Origin: Triatoma infestans
Lineage: Eukaryota; Arthropoda; Insecta; Hemiptera; Reduviidae
Length of the DNA: 64,000 nucleotides
Direction: 5' to 3'
Assembly: GCA_011037195.1 (NCBI GenBank)
Contig: JAAEAF010003333.1
Span: 1 to 64,000 of the forward strand
Part shown: positions 1 through 10,630 of the stretch, in pieces
Layout of the letters: each line of letters starts with the position of its first letter
How positions within the stretch are numbered: the stretch's first letter is position 1
The notes under the pieces: generated by a model
Database searches by the model: none
Told to the model about the DNA's origin: nothing
Seen by the model: the letters and a program-made list of their open reading frames with translations, nothing else
Program-made: the position numbers and the translations under genes

Positions 1-2
1 AC

Positions 3-322
3 TGTAATGACATGGAAAGTCATACCAGTGTCAAAGTGGTTCCAGCCAGCTGCTATCTTAACAAAGGATGGCAGTAATAAAAGAGCAATTTATAACCAGC
101 GACCTAGCAGGCCGCCGTCTTCAAGACAATGCCGGCCAAACAAACAACAAAGCCCTTTTCAATACTTTACATCAAAGCAAGCACCGATAAGGTTGGCCAC
201 TAATCTTATTATAAAATCCGTATTAATAATTCGATGCACTAACTTCCAAAATCTCTCAACTAACTTCCGCCCTCTTCAAGACATCTACTACATCAAGAAT
301 CACATCAAACGATTCCATTACA
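3..322. mobile_element. Internally deleted copy of the 699-bp LTR
   Basis: Both ends (TGTAATGACATGG... and ...GATTCCATTACA) and long internal stretches, such as CAAAGTGGTTCCAGCCAGCT and CATCAAAGCAAGCACCGATA, match 29122-29820. About 380 bp of the middle is missing. The left flank is cut by the window start, so a target duplication cannot be tested. Confidence 0.75.
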
Positions 323-640
323 CTAGTCAAAACTTATATGAAATTTTAACCTCTCTTTTTATTACAAAATAAATGAATTATATATATTTTTGATGTTTAA
401 CCTAATATAAGATGTTAGTTGGTTTACATTTATATGGATAAAATAACAAATTTATACATCATAACTAAAATAAAATGAAAAATAATCCAACATATCAACT
501 TGGAAGTTATTTTTACAATTCCTTTCTTTAAGCAGATTAGTGCTATAGTCGGCAATTACACTAATTATTGAGCAACTGTTTTAACTTTAAACTAAAGAAT
601 GAATAATTATACCATTGGTGATTAAAAAACTTAACTGTGC
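323..640. other. AT-rich, no feature seen
   Basis: Between the first LTR copy and the SINE cluster; nothing recognisable. Confidence 0.6.
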
Positions 641-642
641 CT

Positions 643-888
643 TCTTCTTTTTTTTTAAGGGATGTGCACTATGCCGTGAAAGATTTATTGTGCCCCCCGG
701 AGCCTTCTGGGGGCTGTTCCCACGCCGTTAAGTTCCACCCTTCGCTACCTAGGGCGCTACTAATTGTAGCTTCCCACTTTTTATCACAATTGCTGGGCCA
801 ACACCGACTTTGCCCTCACGAGGACCGAACCCTGAATTCTCGCACGAAAGGCGAATGCGCTTGCCAGTAGGCCAACGCGTGAGGACTT
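643..888 (-). mobile_element. tRNA-derived SINE, family S2, copy 1
   Basis: Minus strand: GCGTTGGCCTACTGGCAAGC (A box), CAGGGTTCGGTCC (B box), then GTAGCGCCCTAGGTAGCGAA, CGGCGTGGGAACAGCCCCC and a final AAAAAAAAAGAAGAAGG tail. Copy 2 lies 460 bp away in the same orientation. Confidence 0.75.
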
Positions 889-904
889 AAGTAAGGCTCC
901 TAGG

Positions 905-995
905 AAGAGAAAAATCTAAGGGCAACATGCTGGATTCGAACCCAGCACCTGCGCGTTGCTAGTCCAGCGTGTTACTACTGAGCTAATTTCTTCCC
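905..995 (-). mobile_element. tRNA-like head of a truncated SINE (S1-type)
   Basis: Minus strand: TTAGCTCAGTAGTAACACGC (A box), GGTGCTGGGTTCGAATCC (B box), CATGTTGCCC, then CTTCCTAGGAGCC as in S1. Acceptor-stem pairing is poor and the body stops, replaced by the second SINE family. Not a functional tRNA gene. Confidence 0.65.
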
Positions 996-1175
996 TGGGC
1001 CTATGGCTTAGATAATCTAAAACCTAAAAATTAATTAATAATAATCCCAAACCCTAGGTAAGTTCTTTCAGTAAAGAAAAAAACCCTAGGGTGCAACAGC
1101 ATGTTGCAACAGCCTAAATATATATAAGGCTTTCCAGACCGGGCGATTTGAATAGAGAGGCGTGTGTTAAGCACG

Positions 1176-1352
1176 CCGCAGTTCCCACGCCGTTTAGTTC
1201 CACCCTTCGCTACCTAGGGCGCTACTAACCGTAGTTTCCCACTTTTTATCACGATGATGTGCCAACACCGACTTTGCCTCACGGGGATTTGAACCCTGAA
1301 TTCTCGCACGAAAGGCGAGTGCGCTTGCCAGTAGGCCAACGCGGGAGGATTT
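1176..1352 (-). mobile_element. tRNA-derived SINE, family S2, copy 2
   Basis: Minus strand: GCGTTGGCCTACTGGCAAGC, GCACTCGCCTTTCGTGCGAG, CAGGGTTCAAATCCCCGTGA (B box), then the same body as copy 1 up to CGGCGTGGGAACTGC. No A tail is seen at its end. Confidence 0.75.
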
Positions 1353-2640
1353 AAGTAAAGAAAGGTATATTAAATCTGCAATATTCTACATATGTTTTTC
1401 TATGAATATACAAGTTATTCCTTCTTTACACAATTACAGTGTCTAAGGTAATTAAATAAATAATCTTTACTAGTAGAGAGTTAATAGATAACAGATATTC
1501 ATTTCAGTGCACAATTAGAGGGAGGTCTCTTTGATTTTTCTAAAGTACTGATGAAAACTGTGATTTTCAAATATAGGCCGGTCTCCTCTAAAAAAGGAGA
1601 AGTAAGAATATAAAATAACTAAGTAAACGGTCCAGTAATCTACAATCTACAACAGTTAATAATTATAATAATAATAAGTAATAAAAATAAAAACTGCATG
1701 TTCAAATAACAGTATTTATAATCTTAACATTTTTCCATTTCCATTTTCCTACGTACTAAAACATTTTCCTAATAAACGGAGAATGAGATCTTGCTAAGTA
1801 AGAATTATAATATTGATCGAAATACTTGAAAATAAATAAAATCATCTGCATTATGAGTAAGGCAGCAGCAGTCGTTCAATTAAACTTGTTCACTTTGCCC
1901 ATTTTTTTTTTCTAACAAAATTTGGCATAAGATTATTGTTAGAAACCTCCAATTGGTAACTTAAAATGTGCGGTTCTTAGTTTTTAATTTTTTTTTTCCT
2001 TAAATATTTAGGCTATTGGTTTTCTTACGCTCTGCAAGGAAGCGAGAATTTAAAACTATTTCAGATCTTTAGAAATATTCTGGTTCGAATATGTTTTATT
2101 AGTGGATAGTTATTTCACTGCTCTAGATAATCTTTCATTTTTAATCCACAAAAATTTCTTTAGCACCACAATGGTTTAAAGTATATTAAATTTGATATCT
2201 ATTTTGGAAAATTCAGCAAGGCTTATTGCCAGTAGCAGAGCCCATCCTATATATTCCCTTTGCTTAATGGAAGTATACCGGAGGGAATGCCGTTTTTAGT
2301 AGGATAGTATAGACAGGCCTCTACACCACGGAAATACGCTGCGTATATATACATATATATATATATAATCCTGAATGATTTTTTTTTCCTCACGTACCGA
2401 CAATCATACTAAACCCCCATCTGAACACCATACTGAACTACAATTTGTTGGTTTAGTCTATTTCAACTATCACTTGAGAATCAAATATTAAACCTTTCAC
2501 AAAAATTCAGTGTGCTTCACTTTATCAAAATAAAAATAGAAAAAAATCTTCTGTGAAACACTCGCATAACTTTCACTTATTGTTTGTTAATATAATTATA
2601 ATATATAAAATAACAAATATCCAAGATTTAGAATTAGATT
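1353..2640. other. AT-rich, no gene
   Basis: A/T tracts, a short (AT)n near 2345-2368 and a slightly GC-richer stretch at 2215-2340 (GCCCATCCTATATATTCC..) that I cannot assign. Confidence 0.55.
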
Positions 2641-2644
2641 TTAA

Positions 2645-2960
2645 TTTTTATAGGAATGAAAGATTGTGAGTATGGGTGTAGGGGCACCAATACCGACCAG
2701 GGGTGGTAACTTTTGGTCGTGTAGGAAACCTTTCCTGCACTTTGTTTTTAACTTGGGAGCCACTGACTTTTGGAGGGGTGGGTCTGAGCCGGGATTGGCA
2801 ACCCCGGCACCTGTGTGAATGTGAGTATGAATGTTATGTAAATAGTGTACATAGTTTTATCCTAGTTTTAAGTACGCGGTTGTGAGGAATATCCAGTACT
2901 CCACCCACTTTTATACTTTATTAGGCTGTGTGATCGTCGTTAGAATGGATGTATTTATAG
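2645..2960. other. GC-richer unassigned segment
   Basis: GTGTAGGGGCACCAATACCG ... GGATTGGCAACCCCGGCACC. Possibly a LINE 3' untranslated region by composition; a 60-codon frame here has no recognisable protein. Confidence 0.25.
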
Positions 2961-5040
2961 GGATGAATGTATTTATTGGTATGCTAGTATTCATTGTATA
3001 TATTTAAGACTGTATATATCTATTAACACGGCTATATTGTCTATTGGTGAGCATACACGAAAATAATGAAAATATCCCATGCACAGACGCATACTTATAA
3101 CGTCACTAATTCTAAAGACATGTATAGCGAAGAATATGGCCACAGACCTCAGCAGTCGACGCCATAAAACAAACATATTTCCATTTAACTTAAAATTTGA
3201 CTCATGTAAACACTACCCAGATAGTAGAAGCGTGATTGCCAGTTATATTGAACATTCCAAATAACATATGAAATTTAACATGAGAAAAGTCAAGCAGGAC
3301 ACACTCAATTTTTTTTCTTTTTCAGAAAAATATTTCAAATAAAAGTAGTACGTTTATGTCTGTGCAGTTAGCCACTCCCCAGGTTTTCAAAGAAAATCAA
3401 CCACTAATATAAAATTAAAGCAATACGATTACTGTTTTGTCAGAATTATGAAAAAAAACTTGAATCCCATAATTTATCTGGACATCTCTTAAAAGTGGAT
3501 TGTATCTTATTTCATTAACAACTAATGAACGTTTTGTTTTTTAAAAAATAGCCTTTTTTCCATTTCAAACTCCGGTTTTCAATGGTATTCTTTCGATTGC
3601 ATGAACAATGGAATGTTTTTTTTTCAAAGTGGATTCATTGTTTCGTTCATTAAAACTTTTATTATCCCATCATTGTGGAAATATTTTTCCACAATAGTTT
3701 CAAAACTTAAATTACTCAGAAAGTAATATGAATGAATATAAAATACAATTTAATTTTTTCTAAAGTATTAAAAATTATAGAAGCATTATAATATAGAATG
3801 AAATAAGCATTACACAAAGGTTAGGTTAAGTCAGGGGTTAGTTGTAAAGAACAAGTTATACAAGAAAGCAAGGATTTAGTTAATGAAATTTGGTTGTATG
3901 CATAATGAACAAGAAACGAATCAGCTTAAGGATTAGAGTAATACAGAGAGAACTAAACTTTAGAACGTTATACTGCTTACTTGTATCTTACAAAGTTTCT
4001 AACTCCCAACCAAAAACATAAAATTCAGTGGTGTGTTTTTCATCTCTACTTACATTCTTACTCCGTTTTAATAGTTTGTTTTTTTTTCTGGTTATATTTT
4101 CTAACCTAAAAAATAAAGGTAATATGATTTACCATTCAATTTTATGTAAAATATATTTGTTTTCATTTTTTTTTTCTTGAACTGTTTTCACTTGAAATAC
4201 AACCTAATTAAAAAGGAGTGAGTTGTTCTTAATTTTTTTTTTAAATTTAATATTTTCTTGTACACTAAAATTCCCAGGTAGCAACAATTGAAGGTTTAGC
4301 AATTCAGGTACTAAAAAATTATTTAAAAAACGATCAAACGGAATAGTAAATTTAGAGGTAGTAGAATATTTGACCCAGTTTTCCTTATTTATTAGGAGCT
4401 CTCTCTTTCTATTTCTCTCTTTCTCCCTTATACACTTGATGCGTGATTATGTGTGCGCGTAGAAAAGGGGAGAATAACATACAGAATAGAACAGGGGAAA
4501 ATGTACAGTACAGTGGGTGTAAAATGAGAAAAGAAGAAGGAGAATAAGAAGATATCTGGTAGAGGAAGAGTGTTGGAAGTTGTAAACGGTTAGAAGATCT
4601 GTTTGGTAAAGGATGTGTGGTACGGAGGAAGGTAGTAACAGTAACATTAGGGGCTACAAGCAGTATACGTCTTGTACGATTTGTTTTACAGATTAGCAAC
4701 ATTGGGCGGACAGCACGAACAGCCCCAGAGTTCTCCACTTGAGTTTACCCATTGCGCCTCTCTTCCATTTTAGTTCAACAAGAATGAGACGTTTACATTA
4801 GTAACTATCCTCCCTTTAACTCCCTTATCCAATCTCTCTTCCCTAACCTTTGTATCTTATCTATATATACACAATCTGAATATATAAAGAAAATCTGCAT
4901 TCACAACAGACGAAATCATATTCAAAATAAGGACTCTGAAATTCAAAATAAATACCTTAACATATTTATTCTAATATTAATATACAAATATATAGATATA
5001 CAAAACTAATTTTGTAACCTTCATAACAGTCATCAGTACT
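2961..5040. other. AT-rich, no gene
   Basis: Includes a strand-asymmetric pyrimidine/purine stretch at 4395-4590 (CTCTCTCTTTC then GAAAAGAAGAAGGAGAATAA). Short open frames there have no coding character. Confidence 0.5.
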
Positions 5041-5047
5041 TTTTTAT

Positions 5048-5640
5048 TTTTTACTTTCTCTTACTAATAATACGTACTAAGAGAAAGTATTGCGATCGTG
5101 CCAGATTTTCGAAATAATTGTGGTCCCCTAAGTTCAAAAAAATTGGTTTTTAGAAAATGGTGGGTGAAAAGAATATCTCAAAAACGAAAAGTTTGCAGGT
5201 AGCTCAAACTTGGTATTCCGTTTAGATACTACCACCGCATCAGATACGGAAATTTCGGGCAAAATCCATTAACCGGAAGTGCCATTTTACTGCATGGATT
5301 TTCTCAGTTTTTTTGTGGTTTTCACGAAAATGACTCCAACGATTTTTTTTTCCAAATATGTTACAAAGAGCTACAAATTTTATTTGAAACATTTCTCCGA
5401 GAAAATTCATTTAAGGGCACTTTTGGTGGAGATGTGAGATTCTGGTTTCCTCTAAAAGTGCTATTTCAGTTATTACACAATTCTATCATATAAATTATTA
5501 ATTGGAATTAAATATGTTGTTGAAATCCTCCCAAAGCTCCCTTTTAAACTTTCTTCGAAAAAAGTTTCAAACAGAAGGCTTAAACCTCTGTTAATATACA
5601 AAATACTATGAAATTTATTATTTATTAACTCTATTTATAT
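5048..5640 (-). repeat. R repeat, left member of an inverted pair
   Basis: Starts with the R terminus TTACTTTCTCTTACT..AGTAAGAGAAAG-type hairpin (5055-5090), then CGATCGTGCCAGATTTTCGA, GGTCCCCTAAG, and the noncoding R body up to the CTTTTAAACTTTCTTCG region. No ORF of coding character. Confidence 0.7.
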
Positions 5641-6744
5641 ACTAATATAATTAAAACAGGTAATACAAAAAAAATATACTTATTAGGAAATCTAGTTTTA
5701 TAAGTGGCTTGATAGAACTTGTAGTGATTTTGAAAAGCTGCTAAGTAAGTTAAATAGCTAAGAGATGTCCTCAAGTTCACAACTTAGAAAATTAGAGGAA
5801 GTGGCTTTCATAAGATGTGGCGTTATTGCCTTGCAAGTTAAACGGATCGATCGTTACTATACTCTGTGCACGATGGTCGTTACTAAATCTACTACTGAAA
5901 CTCGCTGCTGAATTAAGCAATCTCTCTCTCGTGTTGCTACTCTCGTCTATTCAAACACACACACACACACCATAATCTCCTATCACCACCTCTAATGCCT
6001 TATCCCTTTGTATTAATGTCATAATAACATTCAATTTCCATCTATGTAATTTAGTGGCGTACACACATATATATCGAATCCGTCCTTTATATTGAAATTT
6101 CATTCATACCATTTTATATCATCAATGATGACACCTTTATTACATTTTAGCTTGCATTTATCTTAATAATAGTTACAATATGAATTGATTATTACTTGTA
6201 TATAAATTTAAAAATCTACTAAAAAAGTCCACTACACCCAGACTTTCGAGTTTTTTTTTTTCTTTGTCGGAAATTAAATGTCAGTCATTTTTCAATTTTT
6301 CGATTTATTTAAGATGAAGAAAAAGTAGCCATTGTTAACTGGGAATTTTAATTGAATAAATGTCAAATAGAAAGTATAACCTTCGTCAGCAGGTTTATTA
6401 TTTAAGGGGCCCGTCAACATCTGTGTAGTCATTGTACTTTCTTTGCAGTGCTTTGCCGTCAACCGGAATGTTCTCTCGATACAGATAGCATTGCCCATCA
6501 TTGCGGCAAAGTGACTCCCAGGACCTCCGCGTCTATTATTGTTTCGATGGTCATTAAACGACATAATTATTATTAATATCTTAAAGTAATAAAGGAATGA
6601 AAGATTCTTAAAACTAGGTAGTTTATACATAGGAAATGTTCAATCACACCTACATTTGTAACAACAATTTTTTTTTTTTTTTCAGAGCTTTAACCAAAAT
6701 AATGCAAAACACTTGTCCGGGTTGACAACGCGTGTCAGTTGTTG

Positions 6745-6802
6745 CTAGAAACCGACGTTTCGCCCAAATTGCAATGAGCCATTGCCAATGAGGATCGTTA
6801 CA
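6745..6802 (-). repeat. Possible Penelope-type GAAACGTCGG core
   Basis: Minus-strand CGATCCTCATTGGCAATGGC.. then TTTGGGCGAAACGTCGG. The GGCGAAACGTCG ending is like hammerhead remnants in Penelope-like elements, but the CTGANGA half is not intact. Weak. Confidence 0.3.
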
Positions 6803-6959
6803 CCTTTGAAAAAGCTAATGGACCAAGCTATAGTTAACCACTGACTCGGTCTCAACCCATAAACTCAAATGATTTTCATGAAAATTGCAACGAAAACCTA
6901 AAAAAAAATCAAATATAATGCAGATAGGCAGACACCCTAGTTACATGGTAGCCCAGAAG

Positions 6960-7728
6960 ACAGCGTTAATAACATTCTTTTAACATTTGAAATTTAATGC
7001 CACCAATTCCGCGCAAATTTCGCTAAAATCCGTATTGTTTCCGGAAAAAATTCTTTCAAATAATAGTTATAGAATTGTATATTTGCAATTTGCATTCGAA
7101 AGTTAATGAAAATCGTTGTAACCGTTTTCAAAAAAAATTACAAAAAAACTATTCTAAAAAGCCACAATTCTGGTTAATTGATTATCTTGAAATTTGGAAT
7201 TCTATCAATGATTCTTATGTATATTAATATTATACAGTGATGAAACCATACATTGTACTTAAATAGTACTTTAGAGAACAGATGTTCCCTCTGAACTTCT
7301 CCAAAAAAGTCAATTTTACTGTGAAAAATGGTTCAAATATAAATTATATGTAATTCATGCGAGTAGATGGTACTTATATGAAGTTTTGAAAAAATTTGTT
7401 GCAACCTTTTTGGGTAAACATCGGAAAAAACGAAGTCGGCCGTTGGTGATGAATTTTGCCTGAAACCTCTAGTACCTAACGGAATTTCTTTATTTGAGTT
7501 TCATGCAGTTTTTCGTTTTTGAGGTAATTTATTTACTCACACATACACACATATATATTATATATATATTATTATTACATATATATTATATGTATATATC
7601 CATTCGCTAAAAACATTTTTTCGTACTCAGGGGACCTCAAAATTGGAATTTCCGGTGAATACTCAATTTCGAAACTTTAACTAACAAGATCGTAATATTT
7701 CCACTTAAGTAGTAAGAGAAAGTAATAG
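6960..7728 (+). repeat. R repeat, right member of an inverted pair
   Basis: R body (AAAATCGTTGTAACCG.., GGACCTCAAAATTGGAATTT, CCGGTGAA, AAGATCGTAATATTTCC), ending AGTAGTAAGAGAAAGTAA. Faces 5048-5640; about 1.3 kb of unrelated AT-rich sequence lies between. Confidence 0.7.
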
Positions 7729-7766
7729 TTTAAATAATTGTATCAGATATTAAACACATTAAGAAA

Positions 7767-8778
7767 AAAAATCTGGTATGAAACACTCACACAACTTTCT
7801 CTTACTCCAGTTCTCAAAATTATAATTGACAAATTTTATAGTTTGTACATCAAATTTAATGAAATTCGTCGAAAACTGAAAAAAACTGTTCACCAAAAGC
7901 GCACTTCCGGTTTACTAATTTTTTTTGAAACCTGGATTTTGGCCACCTATTTATTTCTAATTAAGTTGGTTTGAATGATAGAATTGTATAATCTTCATCA
8001 ACTATGATAGCAGTTTAGAGAAAAACATAACCCCACCCCTCCCCAAAAAGTGCCCTTAAATGAATTTTCCTTGAGAAATGTTTCAAATAAAAGTTGTAGA
8101 TCTTTGTATGTGTAGTTTATATCTCAAGTTTCAAGAAAATCGTCGGAGACATTTTTGATAAACTCGCGAAAAAGTGAAAAAAAAAAATCATTTAGTAAAG
8201 TGGTAATGTAAAACAGCACATTCCGGTTCTTCCGATTTTTTGAAACTCGGAATTTCACAACTATTTTAAATTTTAATTAACATTCATTTAGATGGCAGAA
8301 TTGTACTAATAAACTGAAAGAGCACTGTGAGAGGAACCGAACCCATCAACTGCTCCCCCAAAAGTGCCCTTAAATGAATTTCCCCCAAAAAATGTTTCAA
8401 ATAAAAGTTGTAGCTGTTTGTATGCGTAGTTGATATAACAAGTTTGAAGAAAATTGTCGGAACCATTTTTGAGAAAATCGCAAAAACTAAAAAAAAAACA
8501 ACTAGTAAAGTGATACTTCCGGTTGAGGAATTTTGACAGATAACGTTCTGTCAGATCCCATGGTGATACCTAAATGGAATATCATGTTTCAATTTTCTAC
8601 GGTTTTTCTATTTTGAGCTATGCTGTTCACATACACATACACAGGGAGAGAGCATTTGCTAAAAACCACTTTTTTGGACTCAGTGGACCTCAAAACGGAT
8701 ATTTCCGGTGAAAATTCAATATCGAAAATTTGACACGATTACAATACTGCCTTCTTACTTGGAGTAAGAGAAGGTAAA
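7767..8778 (+). repeat. R repeat, nearly complete copy
   Basis: Starts AATCTGGTATGAAACACTCA and ACAACTTTCTCTTACTCC, ends CACGATTACAATACTGCC..TTGGAGTAAGAGAAGGTAA. Internal blocks: AAGTGCCCTTAAATGAATTT, TGTTTCAAATAAAAGTTGTA, GGTGATACCTAAATGGAATA, GACTCAGTGGACCTCAAAAC, ATTTCCGGTG. Several blocks recur inside the copy, so it may be a dimer. No protein is encoded. Confidence 0.75.
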
Positions 8779-8779
8779 A

Positions 8780-9700
8780 ATAAAAAACCGGAATGAATCA
8801 CCCCAACATTTTATTATGCTTCATTTGTGACAGTTACTAATTGACCTATTTTCTTGCGAACAAATGTAAAAATAAACTTAGTAATTATAAAAATAAATGA
8901 AGATCTCAAAAATACGAATTCTAAAAATATAATAAAAACTTTTATCATTATTAATTAGGAGCAATTTTCTCAAATAAATAACTTATACTTTTGATACAAT
9001 TGTTTGAAGATTTTGGCTCTTGAATTGTTCTGGGAAGTACCTACTAGTGTAACACTAATTAAAGTACAGTCAGTGCAAATAGTAACATTGCAAAAATTTA
9101 ACAATTTGCAGCTTGTTTACCGCTTGGACAAATTTCAATCTGGCTCAATCTCTATTTATAATCCTTCACAACCGGGAGATTGTGACATGAAGGGAAATTT
9201 CCTTTTTCTCTTATTGCAGTTAATACAATGGATTAAGTTCGTTAGATTTTCGTAAAATTTACATATTTGTTCTCAATGTTTAATTGTCCTTAGCATAAAT
9301 ATAATTGGTGTTGAGATTAGAATAAAAAGCACGTAGTAATGGTAATAAATATTTGTTATCCAGAACATAGCGCCTAAAGAACAAACCCCCTCAATTACCT
9401 TCGAAATCTAATGTCAGGGATTCCCCAGAATCACTCAAAAAGTACTTTTTCCGTAGTATTACTACGTTTAAAAAAAAACTGTTGAAGCCGCTTTTTAAAA
9501 AGTTCAGAAACCTATTCCACCCAGTTGTATTTTTGGTTAACCGATTTTCACCAGAGCTGAAATTCTATGAATCTTACTGTTACAAGAGCAATACTTCTAA
9601 TGTATCCTGTGATATAGTTCATATAACTATATATTATATTGTACTAAACTGGCGCATTAGAGGAGGATAGTTTAATGTTTAGTGAAATGCGATTGGTGTG
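8780..9700. other. AT-rich, no gene
   Basis: Two short open frames (9004-9255 and 9482-9670) look like chance; no repeats recognised. Confidence 0.5.
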
Positions 9701-9705
9701 GATGT

Positions 9706-9739
9706 GTTGTATGTTTGTAGACCACTACAAACATACAAC
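9706..9739. repeat. Perfect 14-bp hairpin
   Basis: GTTGTATGTTTGTA / GACCAC / TACAAACATACAAC. Adjacent sequence runs to a GAAATAAATATATTAA AT-rich stretch; no gene nearby. Confidence 0.7.
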
Positions 9740-9873
9740 TACCAAGTTTGTGTAGCAAGAGCGGTTTAGTAAAGGGCTTGTGTGTATGTTCAAGAGAGAA
9801 GTAATAATCAGAAATAATAACCACCACTGTTTTTGAAATAAATATATTAATTTCTAAAAGAATGAAATGCTTT

Positions 9874-10485
9874 TTTACAGCCTTTCAGAATCTTTTTTAT
9901 TTAAATGTTAATATTTAACATTCTGTCTTTTCCTTACGTACGTTTCGGCATTGTATTTGCCATTATCAAAGGTTATTTTATAATTTAAAACGAACAGTAC
10001 ATTATCTTGTATGCGTTTTATGGTAGTTTAAAACGATACAGATTGTTGAAAAAGTAAAATTGTGAGTTACCCAGTAGAAAGCGAATAGCTAGGGTTAAAC
10101 TCAAAACACAGCCTAACATAAAATAATGAAGCATATTCAGTTACTTAAAAAAAATCAATAGAACCACATGGTGCACCAAAAATTTTGTTTTTAAAAAATT
10201 AAATAACATATAATAATACAACACCTTTTACCATTTCTGGAGCAAACTATACCACATCAAAATAATAAATATAATCTTCATAAATATAACTCACAATTTT
10301 ACTTTTTCAACACAATCTGTATCGTTTTAAACTACCATAAAACGCATACAAGATAATGTACTGTTCGTTTTAAATTATAAAATAACCTTTGATAATGGCA
10401 AAGACGATGCCGAAACGTACGTAAGGAAAAGACATAATGTTTAAATATTAACATTTAAATAAAAAAGATTCTGAAAGGCTGTAAA
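9874..10485. repeat. Palindromic repeat pair with hammerhead-like cores
   Basis: Two arms of about 195 bp (9874-10068 and 10288-10485) are near-perfect reverse complements around a 219-bp spacer. Each arm carries, on opposite strands, CCTTTGATAATGGCA...TGCCGAAACGTACGTAAGG. That is a 4-bp hairpin, then GAAA, then ACG/TA/CGT, then AGG able to pair with the CCT before TTGATAA. This is the layout of a minimal hammerhead ribozyme, but with core positions C3 and G8 changed (TTGATAA for CTGANGA). Two opposed terminal repeats of this kind are known in Penelope-like retroelements. Confidence 0.75.
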
Positions 10486-10630
10486 CTGGTTCATAGTTTT
10501 TTTTTTCATTGCAAAAACACAAAACTTTACTTAAGAGAATAATATACAGCCTAAATACATTAAAAAAATCAATTTCAAATCATCTCCTTGTTTTAAACTA
10601 TGTCAGAAGGATGGAGGCACATGGAACATC

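Noticed and set aside
7..372. 121-codon open frame as a gene
   Set aside because: It lies almost entirely in the deleted LTR copy; the same region at 29122-29820 is not open.
921..995. Functional tRNA-Ala gene on the minus strand
   Set aside because: A and B boxes are good, but the acceptor stem pairs poorly and the sequence continues directly into SINE-type CTTCCTAGGAGCC.
6292..6630. 112-codon minus-strand frame as a small gene
   Set aside because: No recognised domain; it lies between two opposed R repeats and shows no exon signals.
9955..9990. Active hammerhead ribozyme in the 9.9-kb palindrome
   Set aside because: Core positions 3 and 8 are changed (TTGATAA), which should abolish cleavage; kept only as a structural relic.
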